Part shown: positions 1-9,165 of the stretch, in pieces
Position numbering within the stretch: the stretch's first letter is position 1
How the letters are laid out: every line of letters starts with the position of its first letter
Assembly: GCA_002506755.1 (NCBI GenBank)
Contig: DAYD01000013.1
Span: 17,589 to 81,588 of the forward strand
Reading direction: 5' to 3'
Length of the DNA stretch: 64,000 nucleotides
Origin: Euryarchaeota archaeon UBA462
Lineage (GTDB): Archaea > Thermoplasmatota > Poseidoniia > Poseidoniales > Thalassarchaeaceae
Program-made: the position numbers and the translations under genes
Notes under the pieces: generated by a model
Database searches by the model: none
Told to the model about the DNA's origin: nothing
What the model saw: only the letters and a program-made list of their open reading frames with translations

Positions 1-408
1 CTTGCTGCAGCTGACATAGGAGTAGCGGTTGGTAGTGGAGATCAAGTAAACCTAGACGCAGCAGACGTCTTAATTCCTGGTCAGGATCCAAGAGTGCTAT
101 CTAGAATGGTTGCATTAGCAAAGAGAACTAGAAGGGTTGTTTATGCCAACATAGCAATATCCGTTTTTGTAACTCTAGCTCTTGTGACAACTGTATTGAT
201 GGGAATCGACATAAACCTCGCTGCTGGAATAGCACTTCACGAGGCGAGTGCAATACTAATCATTCTCAATGGAATGTGGGTCTCTGGTACAGGGGCTAAC
301 AGACTTTCTAGCTTGGTTGATCTATCTCGAGATATAATTTCCGATCTTTGGGAGATTTGGGCCATAATGCTCGGAAAGACAAGCGAAGACGCATCAGCGA
401 CCGCTTGA
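1..408 (+). CDS. Heavy-metal (P1B-type) cation-translocating P-type ATPase, C-terminal fragment
   Basis: Only the last 135 codons are present; the 5' part lies before the window and frame 1 is open from base 1. The fragment starts in the conserved hinge after the P-domain (AAADIGVAVGSGD, then an AADVLI stretch) and continues into two hydrophobic segments near residues 55-78 and 80-100, the terminal pair of membrane helices of P1B pumps. Family knowledge: these ATPases export or import Cu, Ag, Zn or Cd through a phospho-aspartate intermediate. The metal specificity cannot be told because the CPC-type motif and the DKTGT site are outside the window. A zinc-ribbon gene follows 25 bp downstream on the same strand, and the two may be cotranscribed. 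Confidence 0.85.
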   Translation, partial: LAAADIGVAVGSGDQVNLDAADVLIPGQDPRVLSRMVALAKRTRRVVYANIAISVFVTLALVTTVLMGIDINLAAGIALHEASAILIILNGMWVSGTGANRLSSLVDLSRDIISDLWEIWAIMLGKTSEDASATA

Positions 409-413
409 TTAAC

Positions 414-426
414 CGAGGTGACCTCG
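414..426 (+). promoter_or_regulatory. Perfect 6+1+6 inverted repeat containing the Shine-Dalgarno of the zinc-ribbon gene
   Basis: CGAGGT-G-ACCTCG lies between the ATPase stop and the ATG at 434. It contains GAGGTGA, which matches the archaeal anti-SD. A hairpin here would hide the ribosome site. Whether this is functional or chance is open. Confidence 0.35.
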
Positions 427-433
427 CCAACCT

Positions 434-823
434 ATGGTCGAACCACAAGTAGAGTCTAAGTTCGCCCCTCCACTTGTTAATTGCGTCCAGTGCGGAGGTA
501 TGCTACCACAGGGATTGGGAGAGATAGAATGCGTTCTCTGCGGCGCTCTATGCCGGGTATCCCACCAGCCTACAGTAGATGCTCTCACAAAAGAAACTGT
601 GCAGTGCCCCCATTGTATGACCGCAGTCGAGGCCGGAACTGATCAGAGGCCTGTAAATCTAAACTGCGAAGCATGTTCCGGGTCATTCACTCTCTCTAGG
701 AAACTTGTCAAAGTAGAGATTCAATGCCCCTCATGTGAGGCTAATCTCAGGATTCGCCCTAGACCAGGAAAGAGGGAGCTGAACTGCCCGGCATGCAATA
801 ATCCATTCAGTGTTACCTTTTAG
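434..823 (+). CDS. Multi zinc-ribbon protein (six CxxC motifs), function unknown
   Basis: The 129-residue product contains six CxxC motifs spaced through its length (CVQC, CVLC, CPHC, CEAC, CPSC, CPAC). They pair naturally into three zinc ribbons joined by short linkers. There is no membrane segment, signal peptide or catalytic motif. Ribbons of this type are common in archaeal nucleic-acid-binding or protein-adaptor proteins, but the sequence does not say which applies here. The ATG at 434 follows a GAGGTGA element 12 bases upstream. Position between a metal pump and a coiled-coil gene may be meaningful or incidental. Confidence 0.75.
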   Translation: MVEPQVESKFAPPLVNCVQCGGMLPQGLGEIECVLCGALCRVSHQPTVDALTKETVQCPHCMTAVEAGTDQRPVNLNCEACSGSFTLSRKLVKVEIQCPSCEANLRIRPRPGKRELNCPACNNPFSVTF

Positions 824-965
824 CTCCGAGATGGTATAGCAGTCTAAAAACAACGTTTTGAGGACAAATAGAACCCTCTTGTCTCAAATACCACAAAAAG
901 AGCGTGAGCATGGGGATGGGTACGTGAGCGAGAGCAAGAGGACAGAGAACGGTGAGTCCGAGACT

Positions 966-2009
966 ATGGATGAACTTGAAGCACTCAGAGAGGAGCACGC
1001 ACTATCGTCTTCTTCAATGGGTGCTGCGAGGAGAGCACAAAATAGGCTCGATGAGGAGTCGAATTTACGATCTGGAATTAGAAGAGAAAGAAGGATGCGA
1101 ATAGCGGAGATGACTGAGAGGGTCTCTGGAATGCACGGAGCTATGAGAAAGGCGAACGAAATAGTATTCGAAGAGAAGCTACAGCAAATTGAGGCTGATC
1201 TGAGGGATGAACTCGAGGACGAATTGGAGAGATTAGAGAAGGAATCGCTTGAGAGGGAAGAGAGACTATTGAGAGAAGAAATGCTTCACAGGCTCAGAAG
1301 GGAGGAGAACAGGTTGCGCGATCAGTTGGACCTAGAAAGAGATCGTAGGATAGAAGCTCATACTACTAGGGTTAGAAAAAGGTTGAGAGAGGAAATGGAA
1401 GTAGAATTCTCTAGAAGGCAGGCTTTCTTGGAGGAAAGGTTGGATCTAGAGGCATCTCAGGCTATAGAGAGAATGGAAAGGAGGGTTGAGATGGACCTGA
1501 GGGAGGCAATGATGTCAGAAGTACATAGGAAGTCGGAGACATTCAGGCTCGAGCAGGAAATCAAAATGAGGGAGGCCATTGCAAAGAAGAGGCGGAAGCA
1601 CGAGTCAAAGCTTGAGAAGCAGCTTGAAAACGAGAGGAAATCACTAGAAAAGGAGATGATTTCAGATATCGAGGTTAGAACAAGGGGTCTCGAGGAAGAG
1701 TCAGAAAGGTCGGCTTTATCGGAATTGGACCGTAGGTTCAGGGCAGAGAGGGATACTATGGAAACCGCGCTTGCACTAAGAAAACAGGAGATTACGCTTG
1801 AAATGGAGGTTGAGATGGAGCAGAGAGTATCTGATTTCGTGAACATCAGAGAAAAAGAGATGATATCCAACCTAGAGAAGCAACTCTCAAAGAAAGGTGA
1901 CCTGTCCGAAAAGGAAGTCACAGAGATGATGAAGACCATGCAGTCTGAAATAAAAGTAAAAATGGAGACAGCTTTCTTGGAAGCTCGTCAAAAGGTACTT
2001 GATTTGTAG
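966..2009 (+). CDS. Long charged coiled-coil protein, function unknown
   Basis: The product is about 347 residues, almost entirely Glu/Arg/Lys/Leu/Met heptad-like sequence, predicting one continuous helical rod. It has no Walker motifs, membrane segment or signal peptide, so it is not an SMC/Rad50 ATPase, although it resembles the arm of one. I chose ATG 966 because GGTGAG lies about 10 bases upstream; the same frame is open back to GTG 924 and TTG 858. A structural, scaffolding or cytoskeletal role is only a guess. It stands alone between a zinc-ribbon gene and an aldo/keto reductase on the same strand. Confidence 0.7.
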   Translation: MDELEALREEHALSSSSMGAARRAQNRLDEESNLRSGIRRERRMRIAEMTERVSGMHGAMRKANEIVFEEKLQQIEADLRDELEDELERLEKESLEREERLLREEMLHRLRREENRLRDQLDLERDRRIEAHTTRVRKRLREEMEVEFSRRQAFLEERLDLEASQAIERMERRVEMDLREAMMSEVHRKSETFRLEQEIKMREAIAKKRRKHESKLEKQLENERKSLEKEMISDIEVRTRGLEEESERSALSELDRRFRAERDTMETALALRKQEITLEMEVEMEQRVSDFVNIREKEMISNLEKQLSKKGDLSEKEVTEMMKTMQSEIKVKMETAFLEARQKVLDL

Positions 2010-2092
2010 AAATTTATCTTTCACCATTAAGCATAAAGCGTGAGCATAGTCACTCAGAGGGTTCTCAAAGGGTCACCTGCTCGGATTGGTAT

Positions 2093-3175
2093 ATGACTCA
2101 ACAAGAAATGTATTACAGAATGATGGGAAACACCGGAATACAAGTATCCGTCTTGTCTTACGGTTTTTGGGCCACATATGGTATCAAGGAAAGACTGTCT
2201 GGAGAGGAAGGAGTTAGCACAGCTAAGGACCTCATGACAATGGTACGCGAAGCAGGGGTCAATTGCTTTGACCACGCAGAGGCATACGGAAACCCGAATG
2301 GAGAGGCGGAGAGGATATTTGGGATCGCGCTTAAAGAACTACAGGAAGAGGATGCAGACCTTTGGAGGAGGTCTGATCTAGTTATCACAACGAAGGTCTT
2401 CTGGGGTGGTTCTGGAGTTAATGAGTCAGGCCTTTCTATGAAACACTGCATGGAAGGTCTAGATGCCTCCCTCTCCAGACTGCAACTAGATTATGTGGAT
2501 CTTCTATTTTGCCACAGGCCAGACCCTCACACACCTACCTCAACTGTAGTAAGGTCGATGACTCAGATGGTCCGATCCGGAAGGGCAACGTCTTGGGGTA
2601 CGAGCGAGTGGTCGGCTCAGCAGATCACCGAGGCATTTTGGATAGCTAGGACAGAGGGGTTAGAACCCCCACAATTTGAGCAGCCTCAATATAACATGCT
2701 ACACAGAGAAAGATTCGAAAGAGAGTACTTCCCATTATTCAACTCACCGTACAACATTGGAACCACAATTTGGAGTCCATTAAGGTCTGGCTTCCTAACT
2801 GGTAAGTATCTGAATGGAGTCCCTGAAGATTCAAGAGCCACTCAAGAAGGGTATGAATGGCTGATAGAGGATCTTGAGGATAGAAGGGAGAGGGGTGAAT
2901 TCGAAGTAGTTGCTAAACTAGTGCACTTCGCCTCAACTCTGGGCTGCTCTCCTGCTCAACTTGCATTGGCATGGTGCCTAAAGAACCCGAATGTTTCTAC
3001 AATACTCATGGGAGCAACCACCTCAAGCCAGATAGAGGACAACATAGGTTGCATAAATATTGCAAAGAGTCTTACTGACCAAGACATGTCAGAGTTAGAC
3101 GAAATTTTGGGGAATAAACCGGATTCTTGGATGGGTCCCGGTGGTGCTGGTACTAGAGAGCTCAAGACTCTGTAG
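2093..3175 (+). CDS. Aldo/keto reductase, Kv-beta/YghZ-like subfamily
   Basis: The 360-residue protein is an NADPH-dependent (alpha/beta)8-barrel oxidoreductase that reduces aldehydes or ketones. The catalytic tetrad is visible: FDHAEAYG (Asp and Tyr) near residue 60, TTKVFWGG (Lys) near 100, and FCHRPDPH (His) near 140. The cofactor end is recognisable as ILMGATTSSQIEDN near residue 305. Length and the LSRLQLDYVDLLFCHR signature match the potassium-channel beta-subunit-like branch rather than the shorter AKR1 group. The physiological substrate cannot be inferred. The 3' end overlaps the convergent protease gene by 14 bases. Confidence 0.9.
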   Translation: MTQQEMYYRMMGNTGIQVSVLSYGFWATYGIKERLSGEEGVSTAKDLMTMVREAGVNCFDHAEAYGNPNGEAERIFGIALKELQEEDADLWRRSDLVITTKVFWGGSGVNESGLSMKHCMEGLDASLSRLQLDYVDLLFCHRPDPHTPTSTVVRSMTQMVRSGRATSWGTSEWSAQQITEAFWIARTEGLEPPQFEQPQYNMLHRERFEREYFPLFNSPYNIGTTIWSPLRSGFLTGKYLNGVPEDSRATQEGYEWLIEDLEDRRERGEFEVVAKLVHFASTLGCSPAQLALAWCLKNPNVSTILMGATTSSQIEDNIGCINIAKSLTDQDMSELDEILGNKPDSWMGPGGAGTRELKTL

Positions 3176-5075
3176 ACACCACTTCTTTATCCACTAAGTC
3201 CTCTTTTTCTTCATCTCCTTGTCTATTCCTAATAAGCACCATGATCAAGATCGAAAATAGTACTGCTACTAACAGAACAAGAACCACAAGAGCAACCCCG
3301 ACGAGTGAAGCCTCCTCAACCTCTTCAATAGCTGGTTCAGAGCCCATAATATGAAGATGAGCGACAAGGTTAGTAGAGGCCTCGTCTTCTAGTATTCCCC
3401 TAACCATCAAAGTCTGATTCCCCTCTATTTCATTACCCGGAAGGTACTGAAGTCGTTCTACAAGCATGGTATGGGATATCTCGACTGTTTGGTCACCAGG
3501 AGTAAACCCTGACAACGTCATCCAATTGTCCCTCATATCCCATGTCCTCCACTGAATCTCAACCGGTCCCCCCGATACTCCCACCGCTACTGCCTCTCCT
3601 GAAGAGAGGTGAATCCTATTGTCCGCAGCCGTTTTCGTGTTTGTACTAAGATTGATTTCTGTATTCAGCCCATAGACGTAATTTGCGGCCTCCAGAAGTG
3701 CAGGTAGACCCTCGACGTGACCATGACCATATACGTTGTTTTGTCTATTCTTTGGAATCAGGTCTTCCGGGCAAGGCTCGTTGTCCAACATATAGTGGCA
3801 TTGCCTGTAAGTAGCAGTTTCCTGCATGATATTACGTACGTCGAAGGGCGAAAGATCGGGATTTGCTTGGTACATAAGTGCCGCGAGACCCGCAGCTCCA
3901 GGAGTAGCCATGCTAGTTCCGGAATAGGCCACATAACCGTCCCCTGAGTTAGCCTCAGGGGCATTTACGCTTGATCCTACGAACGCTATGTTTGGCTTGA
4001 CTCTTCCTTCTTCAGTGGGTCCTTGACTTGAGTATACCGCTATCGTAGTGTCCTTATCGAGAGCACCAACCGTTATGGCGTCCTCAGATGAACCAGGAGT
4101 CCCAATCTGTGCAGTCACACCGTTGTTTCCAGCTGCGATAAATAGAGCCACTCCCGAACGTACCATCTCGTTTGCCATTCTGTTCACCGACTCCTCCTCA
4201 CTTGAGGTCCATTCAATCAACCCAAAACCTCCAAGGCTCATGCTAGCAGCTCTTATGTTGAATTCATGCCTCTTGTCTACTGTCCATTCCATACCAGCCA
4301 TCACTGTTGCAAAAGACCCCGATCCCCCTTCATCGAGTACCTTAACTCCTACTAATTGTGCTTCAGGAGCAACTCCAATGTGTTCGTATGTGGGAGCCCC
4401 AGTACCCGCGGTTATCCCAGCACAATGCGTTCCGTGACCTTGGTCGTCGTAAGCCTTAATTTCTGTCCCATTAGTCTTATCAGGGTTGTTTACCGGGTCA
4501 TAAAAAGCAATCACCTTGGAGTCATTTGTAGAATTGTCGTCATCAAGATCATCCAGTCCTACATGCTCTGAGTCTATTCCTGTGTCGATGATAGAGACAA
4601 CACTGCCCTTTCCAGTATATCCGGTGTCCTCCCAAATCATGGGGATCCCGTGTATGTCATTCACATCGTTCATCTGAATCGTAAGTATTCCGTCCAATTC
4701 GACCATAACTACACCCGGGAGATCAGACAGCTCAACTATGTCATCTACTCCAACTCTTCCTGCAATACTGTCTATCAGATGATATCGAAACTGAGTCTGG
4801 AAATTAACCTCTCTCTCCAACATATTTTGATCTGTTTCTGTAGGTTGGTGGTCGAAGTCAACAATTACGCTGATAGTGTCTGACTCATCTACCCAGTCGT
4901 AGGTTTCACTAGAGATTGCCTTCCAAATCGCATCATGGACTCCATCTCTGTCCAGATCCATACTTGTGGTCTCCCACCAAGGGGAGGCTTCTTCATTATC
5001 TGTTGTAGCGACACTTGAAGAGGACATTGGTATAGTAATCAATAGAACTAGTATCGTCGTAATCGCCGGTTTCAC
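3162..5075 (-). CDS. Secreted, C-terminally anchored subtilisin-like serine protease (S8)
   Basis: This 637-residue protein has an N-terminal signal peptide (hydrophobic run near residues 5-20), a propeptide-like region, and an S8 catalytic domain. The triad is Asp164 (IIDTGID), His214 (GHGTHCAG) and Ser388 (SGTSMATP), with the oxyanion Asn near 317 (AAGNNG). A Ser/Ala-rich beta region follows, then a hydrophobic helix near 597-622 and a short charged tail, the arrangement of a membrane-anchored extracellular enzyme. DLDRDGVHD near residue 40 resembles a calcium-binding loop. The start is a GTG at 5075. Such proteases fit degradation of extracellular protein by a marine heterotroph. Confidence 0.93.
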   Translation of the reverse strand: MKPAITTILVLLITIPMSSSSVATTDNEEASPWWETTSMDLDRDGVHDAIWKAISSETYDWVDESDTISVIVDFDHQPTETDQNMLEREVNFQTQFRYHLIDSIAGRVGVDDIVELSDLPGVVMVELDGILTIQMNDVNDIHGIPMIWEDTGYTGKGSVVSIIDTGIDSEHVGLDDLDDDNSTNDSKVIAFYDPVNNPDKTNGTEIKAYDDQGHGTHCAGITAGTGAPTYEHIGVAPEAQLVGVKVLDEGGSGSFATVMAGMEWTVDKRHEFNIRAASMSLGGFGLIEWTSSEEESVNRMANEMVRSGVALFIAAGNNGVTAQIGTPGSSEDAITVGALDKDTTIAVYSSQGPTEEGRVKPNIAFVGSSVNAPEANSGDGYVAYSGTSMATPGAAGLAALMYQANPDLSPFDVRNIMQETATYRQCHYMLDNEPCPEDLIPKNRQNNVYGHGHVEGLPALLEAANYVYGLNTEINLSTNTKTAADNRIHLSSGEAVAVGVSGGPVEIQWRTWDMRDNWMTLSGFTPGDQTVEISHTMLVERLQYLPGNEIEGNQTLMVRGILEDEASTNLVAHLHIMGSEPAIEEVEEASLVGVALVVLVLLVAVLFSILIMVLIRNRQGDEEKEDLVDKEVVSTES

Positions 5076-5161
5076 AATATGTCCGACGGGGGGTGATTCT
5101 TCAATAAGACGGTTATTGGCTCAATGAAAAATTATTTCTGTGACAGACTCGTCATAATTTG

Positions 5162-5272
5162 TCATCGCTGCTTGGCCCTCTTTCTTGCTGCCTTACGCCT
5201 TCGGAGCTTCTTCTTTCTCCACTTCCAGCGCTGCTTCCCCTGCTTCTTCCAAGCACGGGAACCTCTCTTCAT
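5162..5272 (-). CDS. rpl41e: Large ribosomal subunit protein eL41 (36 residues)
   Basis: A 36-codon reading frame encodes a protein that is about 60% Lys/Arg, opening MKRGSRAWKKQGKQRWKWRK and ending RKRAKQR. The pattern M-K-R-x-x-R-x-W-K-K-x-G-x-x-R-W-K-W is what I recall for archaeal eL41, a single basic helix at the subunit bridge of archaeal and eukaryotic ribosomes. Length matches the family. The gene sits 55 bases downstream of the ParA-like gene and 86 bases upstream of the protease start, on the same strand. It is short enough to be skipped by ordinary gene finders. Identification rests on remembered family sequences, not a search. Confidence 0.8.
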   Translation of the reverse strand: MKRGSRAWKKQGKQRWKWRKKKLRRRKAARKRAKQR

Positions 5273-5327
5273 GTAATAATCGGCCCCCAGACAGTAGTCC
5301 GAGCGAAGGTCTGTATTTCAATTTGGA

Positions 5328-6230
5328 CTATTCGTCAGCTATTGCTTTAATTCTATAATCAGCCTCTTTTGCAAAGTTCCAGTAGGCTAGACTTGCAGGA
5401 TTTGAGTAGTTCGGATTCTGTGCAATTACTATCGGAGCTCCTTCCAAAGGAGATTCTGCTATTGCTACCGATCTTGGAATTTGAGTTTCGAAAACCCTAT
5501 CGCCAAAGTGACTTCTTGCCTGCTCTGTCACAGCCTCGCAAAGGTTGCTTCTTGCTTGCACCATTGTCATGAGTATGCCGAATAACCCTAAACTAGGATT
5601 AACTGAATTTTGTACATCCCTAATCGCAGTCATCAATTGCCCCATTCCCTCAAGAGCATAGAACTCAGCTTGTATTGGAATTAGGACCCAATTAGCCGCA
5701 GATAGTGAGTTAACTGTCAGCAGACCAAGTGAAGCTGGAGTGTCGATTATTATCACATCAAATCTTCCCATAGCCTCTTTTAGAGCCAACCTGAGTCTAT
5801 TTTCCCTTCCCACTCTGGTTGCCAGATCAACTTCTATTCCAGATAGATCAAGATCAGCAGGAAGTATCCAGAGATTATCGATCGAGATGTGTTTAGGTGG
5901 CCCTCTCTTCCTATCCGGGTTGTGCCTCTTCCAGGACGATCTCATGGACCTAGAAAGGAAATCTGGGCCGATAGTGCAATCCTCTAATTTGAGTAATGTA
6001 TCATCAATGCCTCGAGCGAATAGGTCATTCATAGTGTGACCAACCTTTCGCTTGTCAACACCGAAAGTGGTTGCAACATTACCCTTCGGATCCATATCGA
6101 CGATCAGAACCCTCCTCTTCCGAATTCCGTATTCTTCATTTCCCATTGCCAGGGATGAGGCTAGGTTAACCGCAGTAGTGGTTCTTGAGCATCCTCCCTT
6201 GTGGTTCACACACGCAATCACTATCGCCAC
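5328..6230 (-). CDS. ParA/Soj-like ATPase with altered P-loop
   Basis: The 300-residue protein belongs to the ParA/MinD deviant-Walker group that drives partitioning or positioning by ATP-dependent dimerisation. The P-loop at residues 11-18 reads KGGCSRTT: the signature lysine (11) is kept, but the usual Gly-Lys pair of KGGxGKTT is Ser-Arg. The A' motif (VDMDPKGN, near 45) and Walker B (VIIIDTPAS, near 160) are intact. An Arg/Lys-rich insertion lies near 95-115. No ParB or parS site is visible nearby. The gene is upstream of eL41 and downstream of MoxR on the same strand. Replacement of the P-loop lysine makes normal hydrolysis uncertain. Confidence 0.85.
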   Translation of the reverse strand: MAIVIACVNHKGGCSRTTTAVNLASSLAMGNEEYGIRKRRVLIVDMDPKGNVATTFGVDKRKVGHTMNDLFARGIDDTLLKLEDCTIGPDFLSRSMRSSWKRHNPDRKRGPPKHISIDNLWILPADLDLSGIEVDLATRVGRENRLRLALKEAMGRFDVIIIDTPASLGLLTVNSLSAANWVLIPIQAEFYALEGMGQLMTAIRDVQNSVNPSLGLFGILMTMVQARSNLCEAVTEQARSHFGDRVFETQIPRSVAIAESPLEGAPIVIAQNPNYSNPASLAYWNFAKEADYRIKAIADE

Positions 6231-6270
6231 ATAGGTTGAACATGTAGCCCGGTTAATTGGGATTGCCCGG

Positions 6271-7257
6271 CTACTGGATAACTGGTACGTTCACTTCGCT
6301 GAGGATCTTGTTTACGACCCTCCTTCCTGTGACTCCTCTGATTTTTGACTCTGGCTTGAGGACAATTCTGTGGCTTACAACATCCAGTGCAACACCTTTC
6401 ACATCGTCAGGAATGACATAATCTCTACCATCTATAGCTGCTGAAGCTCTTGATGCTTTGAATAGACCTTGACTAGCTCTGGGAGACGCTCCCGCTTCTA
6501 TTCTTGGATCAGCTCTTGTCCTCTGTACCACTTGTACAATGTAGCCTAGAATTTGCGGATCGATATGGACCGTTTCAAGCGCTTTTTGCATTGCAACCAC
6601 CTTCCTAGGTTCCACGATCTGCTCCACATCGTATGAGTCCTTGCCCCTCAGCTTCCTTCTTTGGAGAATAGCTTTTTCTTCATCCATTGAGGGATATCCC
6701 ATGCTCATCTTCATCAGGAATCTGTCCATTTGTGCCTCTGGAAGCGGGTATGTTCCCTCCTGCTCTATCGGATTCTGGGTGGCCATAGTGACGAATGGAG
6801 CCGGAAGCTTGTGTGTTATGCCCTCAATTGTGACCTGCTTTTCTTCCATCGCCTCAAGTAGAGCCGCTTGTGTCTTGGGTGGTGCCCTATTGATTTCATC
6901 TGCCAGCAATATATTTGTGAACAGCGGGCCAAATCTCGGTCGAAACTCACCTGATTGTTGGTCATACATGTATGTCCCGATAATGTCGGCAGGGAGCAGG
7001 TCAGGAGTGAATTGCACTCTCTTGAATTTGCATCCAAGGGCCTTTGCAAAGGTATTGGACATCAGAGTTTTGGCCAGCCCGGGATTGTCCTCAATCAGAA
7101 TATTACCGTTGGCTAGAATTCCTATCGCTACCTTGCGGATGTTTTCCGGCTTCCCAATAATTACCTTTGAAACCTCACTCATTAGGTTGTTTGAATGCCC
7201 GGAGACGGACCTGATTAGATCTTTTGAGCTCGATCCGCCTCCCTGTGCAATAGTCAT
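6271..7257 (-). CDS. MoxR-family AAA+ ATPase
   Basis: About 328 residues from the ATG at 7257; an in-frame GTG at 7284 would add nine residues but overlaps a TATA-like TATAAAAA. Walker A is EDNPGLAKT, Walker B is LLADEINRAPPKTQAALLEAMEE, sensor 1 is MATQNP and the arginine-finger region is PEAQMDRFL. MoxR ATPases act as chaperones for maturing protein complexes, commonly together with DUF58 and von Willebrand-type proteins. Here the DUF58 gene is not adjacent but lies near 39.7 kb in a different operon. The C-terminal lid region (GASPRASQGLFKASRA) is typical. Confidence 0.92.
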   Translation of the reverse strand: MTIAQGGGSSSKDLIRSVSGHSNNLMSEVSKVIIGKPENIRKVAIGILANGNILIEDNPGLAKTLMSNTFAKALGCKFKRVQFTPDLLPADIIGTYMYDQQSGEFRPRFGPLFTNILLADEINRAPPKTQAALLEAMEEKQVTIEGITHKLPAPFVTMATQNPIEQEGTYPLPEAQMDRFLMKMSMGYPSMDEEKAILQRRKLRGKDSYDVEQIVEPRKVVAMQKALETVHIDPQILGYIVQVVQRTRADPRIEAGASPRASQGLFKASRASAAIDGRDYVIPDDVKGVALDVVSHRIVLKPESKIRGVTGRRVVNKILSEVNVPVIQ

Positions 7258-7335
7258 ATTGACCCCTCTTTTTTTATAGGCCACTCAGATTACTACTTGA
7301 GTGTTCGGTGCGTTTGAACATCTATTGCTCTGGAC

Positions 7336-9165
7336 TCATCTACCCCAGAAGTGGTCGTCTTTACGGTGTATTGCCAGTAGCTCTTCATAGACCTCCTTTT
7401 CCACTTGGGTCATCTCCAATTTTCTAAGCTTCCTTGCGTGGGATTCAGGTATGTCTACGAGTAATACGTCGCCCTCTTCTATTTGCCTTCCCACCGTTAT
7501 ACCATCTACCGAGATTGCCACCTCTTCACCCTGTCTAGCCTCCTTCATACTCTCTTGTCCGGATCTTATCGATTTGATGCGACCAACCTTACGACCGTCC
7601 TTCAGTAATCCTTGTCCGATGTGAATCCTCCCTGCGAGAACTCTGACCCCAATCACGGCGGGTTTCGATACTCTGAATGTATGATCCGGGAGAAACATGA
7701 CCCTACCGGGATAAACCACTAATTCCCTACTTTCCTCCTCCAGCTCTGCCCTTCTGTTTTCCATCCATTGCTCATGCTCCTCTAGGATTCTGTAGATAAT
7801 GTCTGATCCTATGTGCTTGACGCCCTCCTCAGAGGAAGCTATCTCTTCTTCTGCCTCTTCCAGAATATCTGTACTGAAAGCGAGTATAATTCTGTGGAGA
7901 GGATCTGAAGATGCTTCGGCACCTCTAACGTCTCTCCTACTTACTTTTCCAATTGTAGCTTCTCTAATCGGTACCTCAATCTGTCGCAGCTCTTTCGCTA
8001 ATGCCTCAAGGCCACCAACGGTGTCGGATTTGATGCAGATTCCCTCTTCATCCAGTTCTATCGATAGGTTAGCCTCAGCGCTCGCAGCTTCCATAGCAGC
8101 TTTCCTCTCATCATCATTCCCCACGACTCTCAGTGTAGTTCCTACAAGGACACCCTCCAATGATGGGGCACTGATCTTTATTCCTGCAGCCGCATATACA
8201 GACTCTGTATCGTCCCACCTGTCCCCAGCGTCTCTCATCTCGCTCATTCCCCGTGGTGAGAACAGGCCCTTGACTCTGGTACTGATAGCTCCCCTGTCAC
8301 CAACAAGTACGATATCGTCTCCCTTCTTCATCGCGCCCCTATGAAGAATCAGATCCAATGTTTTCCCAAGACCCCTTTCCTCTTTCATTTCAAGCACTGT
8401 AGCCTCTCCAGATCCAGTCACATCGGTCAATTGATCCTCCAAATATCTCTCAGCTAGCCCGATAACCACTGCTAGTAGATCCTGAATACCCTCTCCTTCC
8501 CTCGCAGAAATTGGTACTATCGCTATGTCCTTGGTGAAATCCTTAATTCGGTCGTATCTCTCTATGTTGAAACCTTCCTCAGCAAATTGACCAACAAGCT
8601 CCCAATATCTCTGATCGAAAATTCCCGATGCTTCCTTTGTCTGTGTTGCCATTGAAACAGCCATAGCACGTCCTTTTTTGCAATTCCACCCATAAATCCT
8701 GTCTACTTTGTTAGCAGCTACCACGAAAGGAGTCTTAGACTGTTTTAGTATACTCAGAGACTCTCTGGTCTGGGGCCTACATCCTTCCATGACGTCAACG
8801 ATGAGAATAGCGATGTCAGCTAAGGAACCACCCCTAGCCCTTAGAGAGGAAAATGAGTGATGCCCAGGGGTATCGATGAATAGGAGGCCGGGTGAATCGA
8901 AAGTTTTCCCACCCAGGAGGGGCGCACAAAGGTGGTTTAGTATAATTGAGGGGACTTCTGTGGCCCCTATATGCTGCGTTATGCCACCTGGCTCCCTATC
9001 CATTACAGAGGACCTACTCTCCTCACCAAGTGATCTCACATGGTCAAGAAGCGAGGTTTTTCCATGGTCAACATGACCTAGAACTGCAACGATGGGTTGT
9101 CTACGTTCTGATGACATCTCACCGACCTCATTCCCCTTCCCCTTTAGAATTGGTTGCTCACTCAT
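7336..9165 (-). CDS. infB: Translation initiation factor aIF5B/IF-2
   Basis: This GTPase promotes subunit joining and initiator tRNA placement. The 609-residue protein shows G1 GHVDHGKTS (near 30), G2 [10 protein letters not shown]3 DTPGHHSF and G4 NKVD, followed by domain II, the domain III region and the domain IV beta-barrel, as in archaeal eIF5B. The short N-terminus is archaeal-like. The start ATG at 9165 overlaps the ndk stop (ATGAGTGA), which supports translational coupling and is preferred over a TTG at 9186. It is the last gene of the conserved L7Ae-eS28-eL24-ndk-infB cluster. Confidence 0.95.
   Translation of the reverse strand: MSEQPILKGKGNEVGEMSSERRQPIVAVLGHVDHGKTSLLDHVRSLGEESRSSVMDREPGGITQHIGATEVPSIILNHLCAPLLGGKTFDSPGLLFIDTPGHHSFSSLRARGGSLADIAILIVDVMEGCRPQTRESLSILKQSKTPFVVAANKVDRIYGWNCKKGRAMAVSMATQTKEASGIFDQRYWELVGQFAEEGFNIERYDRIKDFTKDIAIVPISAREGEGIQDLLAVVIGLAERYLEDQLTDVTGSGEATVLEMKEERGLGKTLDLILHRGAMKKGDDIVLVGDRGAISTRVKGLFSPRGMSEMRDAGDRWDDTESVYAAAGIKISAPSLEGVLVGTTLRVVGNDDERKAAMEAASAEANLSIELDEEGICIKSDTVGGLEALAKELRQIEVPIREATIGKVSRRDVRGAEASSDPLHRIILAFSTDILEEAEEEIASSEEGVKHIGSDIIYRILEEHEQWMENRRAELEEESRELVVYPGRVMFLPDHTFRVSKPAVIGVRVLAGRIHIGQGLLKDGRKVGRIKSIRSGQESMKEARQGEEVAISVDGITVGRQIEEGDVLLVDIPESHARKLRKLEMTQVEKEVYEELLAIHRKDDHFWGR

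Noticed and set aside
1457..1939. 160-codon minus-strand frame opposite the coiled-coil gene
   Set aside because: It is a Ser/Phe-rich mirror of the Glu/Arg-rich codons on the plus strand, a typical shadow.
3162..3175. Possible error at the 14-base convergent overlap of aldo/keto reductase and protease
   Set aside because: Both C-termini are of plausible length and short convergent overlaps fit the compact layout.
5159..5350. 63-codon plus-strand frame over the eL41 region
   Set aside because: It is the Leu/Pro-rich antisense of the basic eL41 frame and starts with TTG without a ribosome site.
6641..7279. 212-codon plus-strand frame opposite MoxR
   Set aside because: The minus strand has all MoxR motifs; the plus frame has no domain character.
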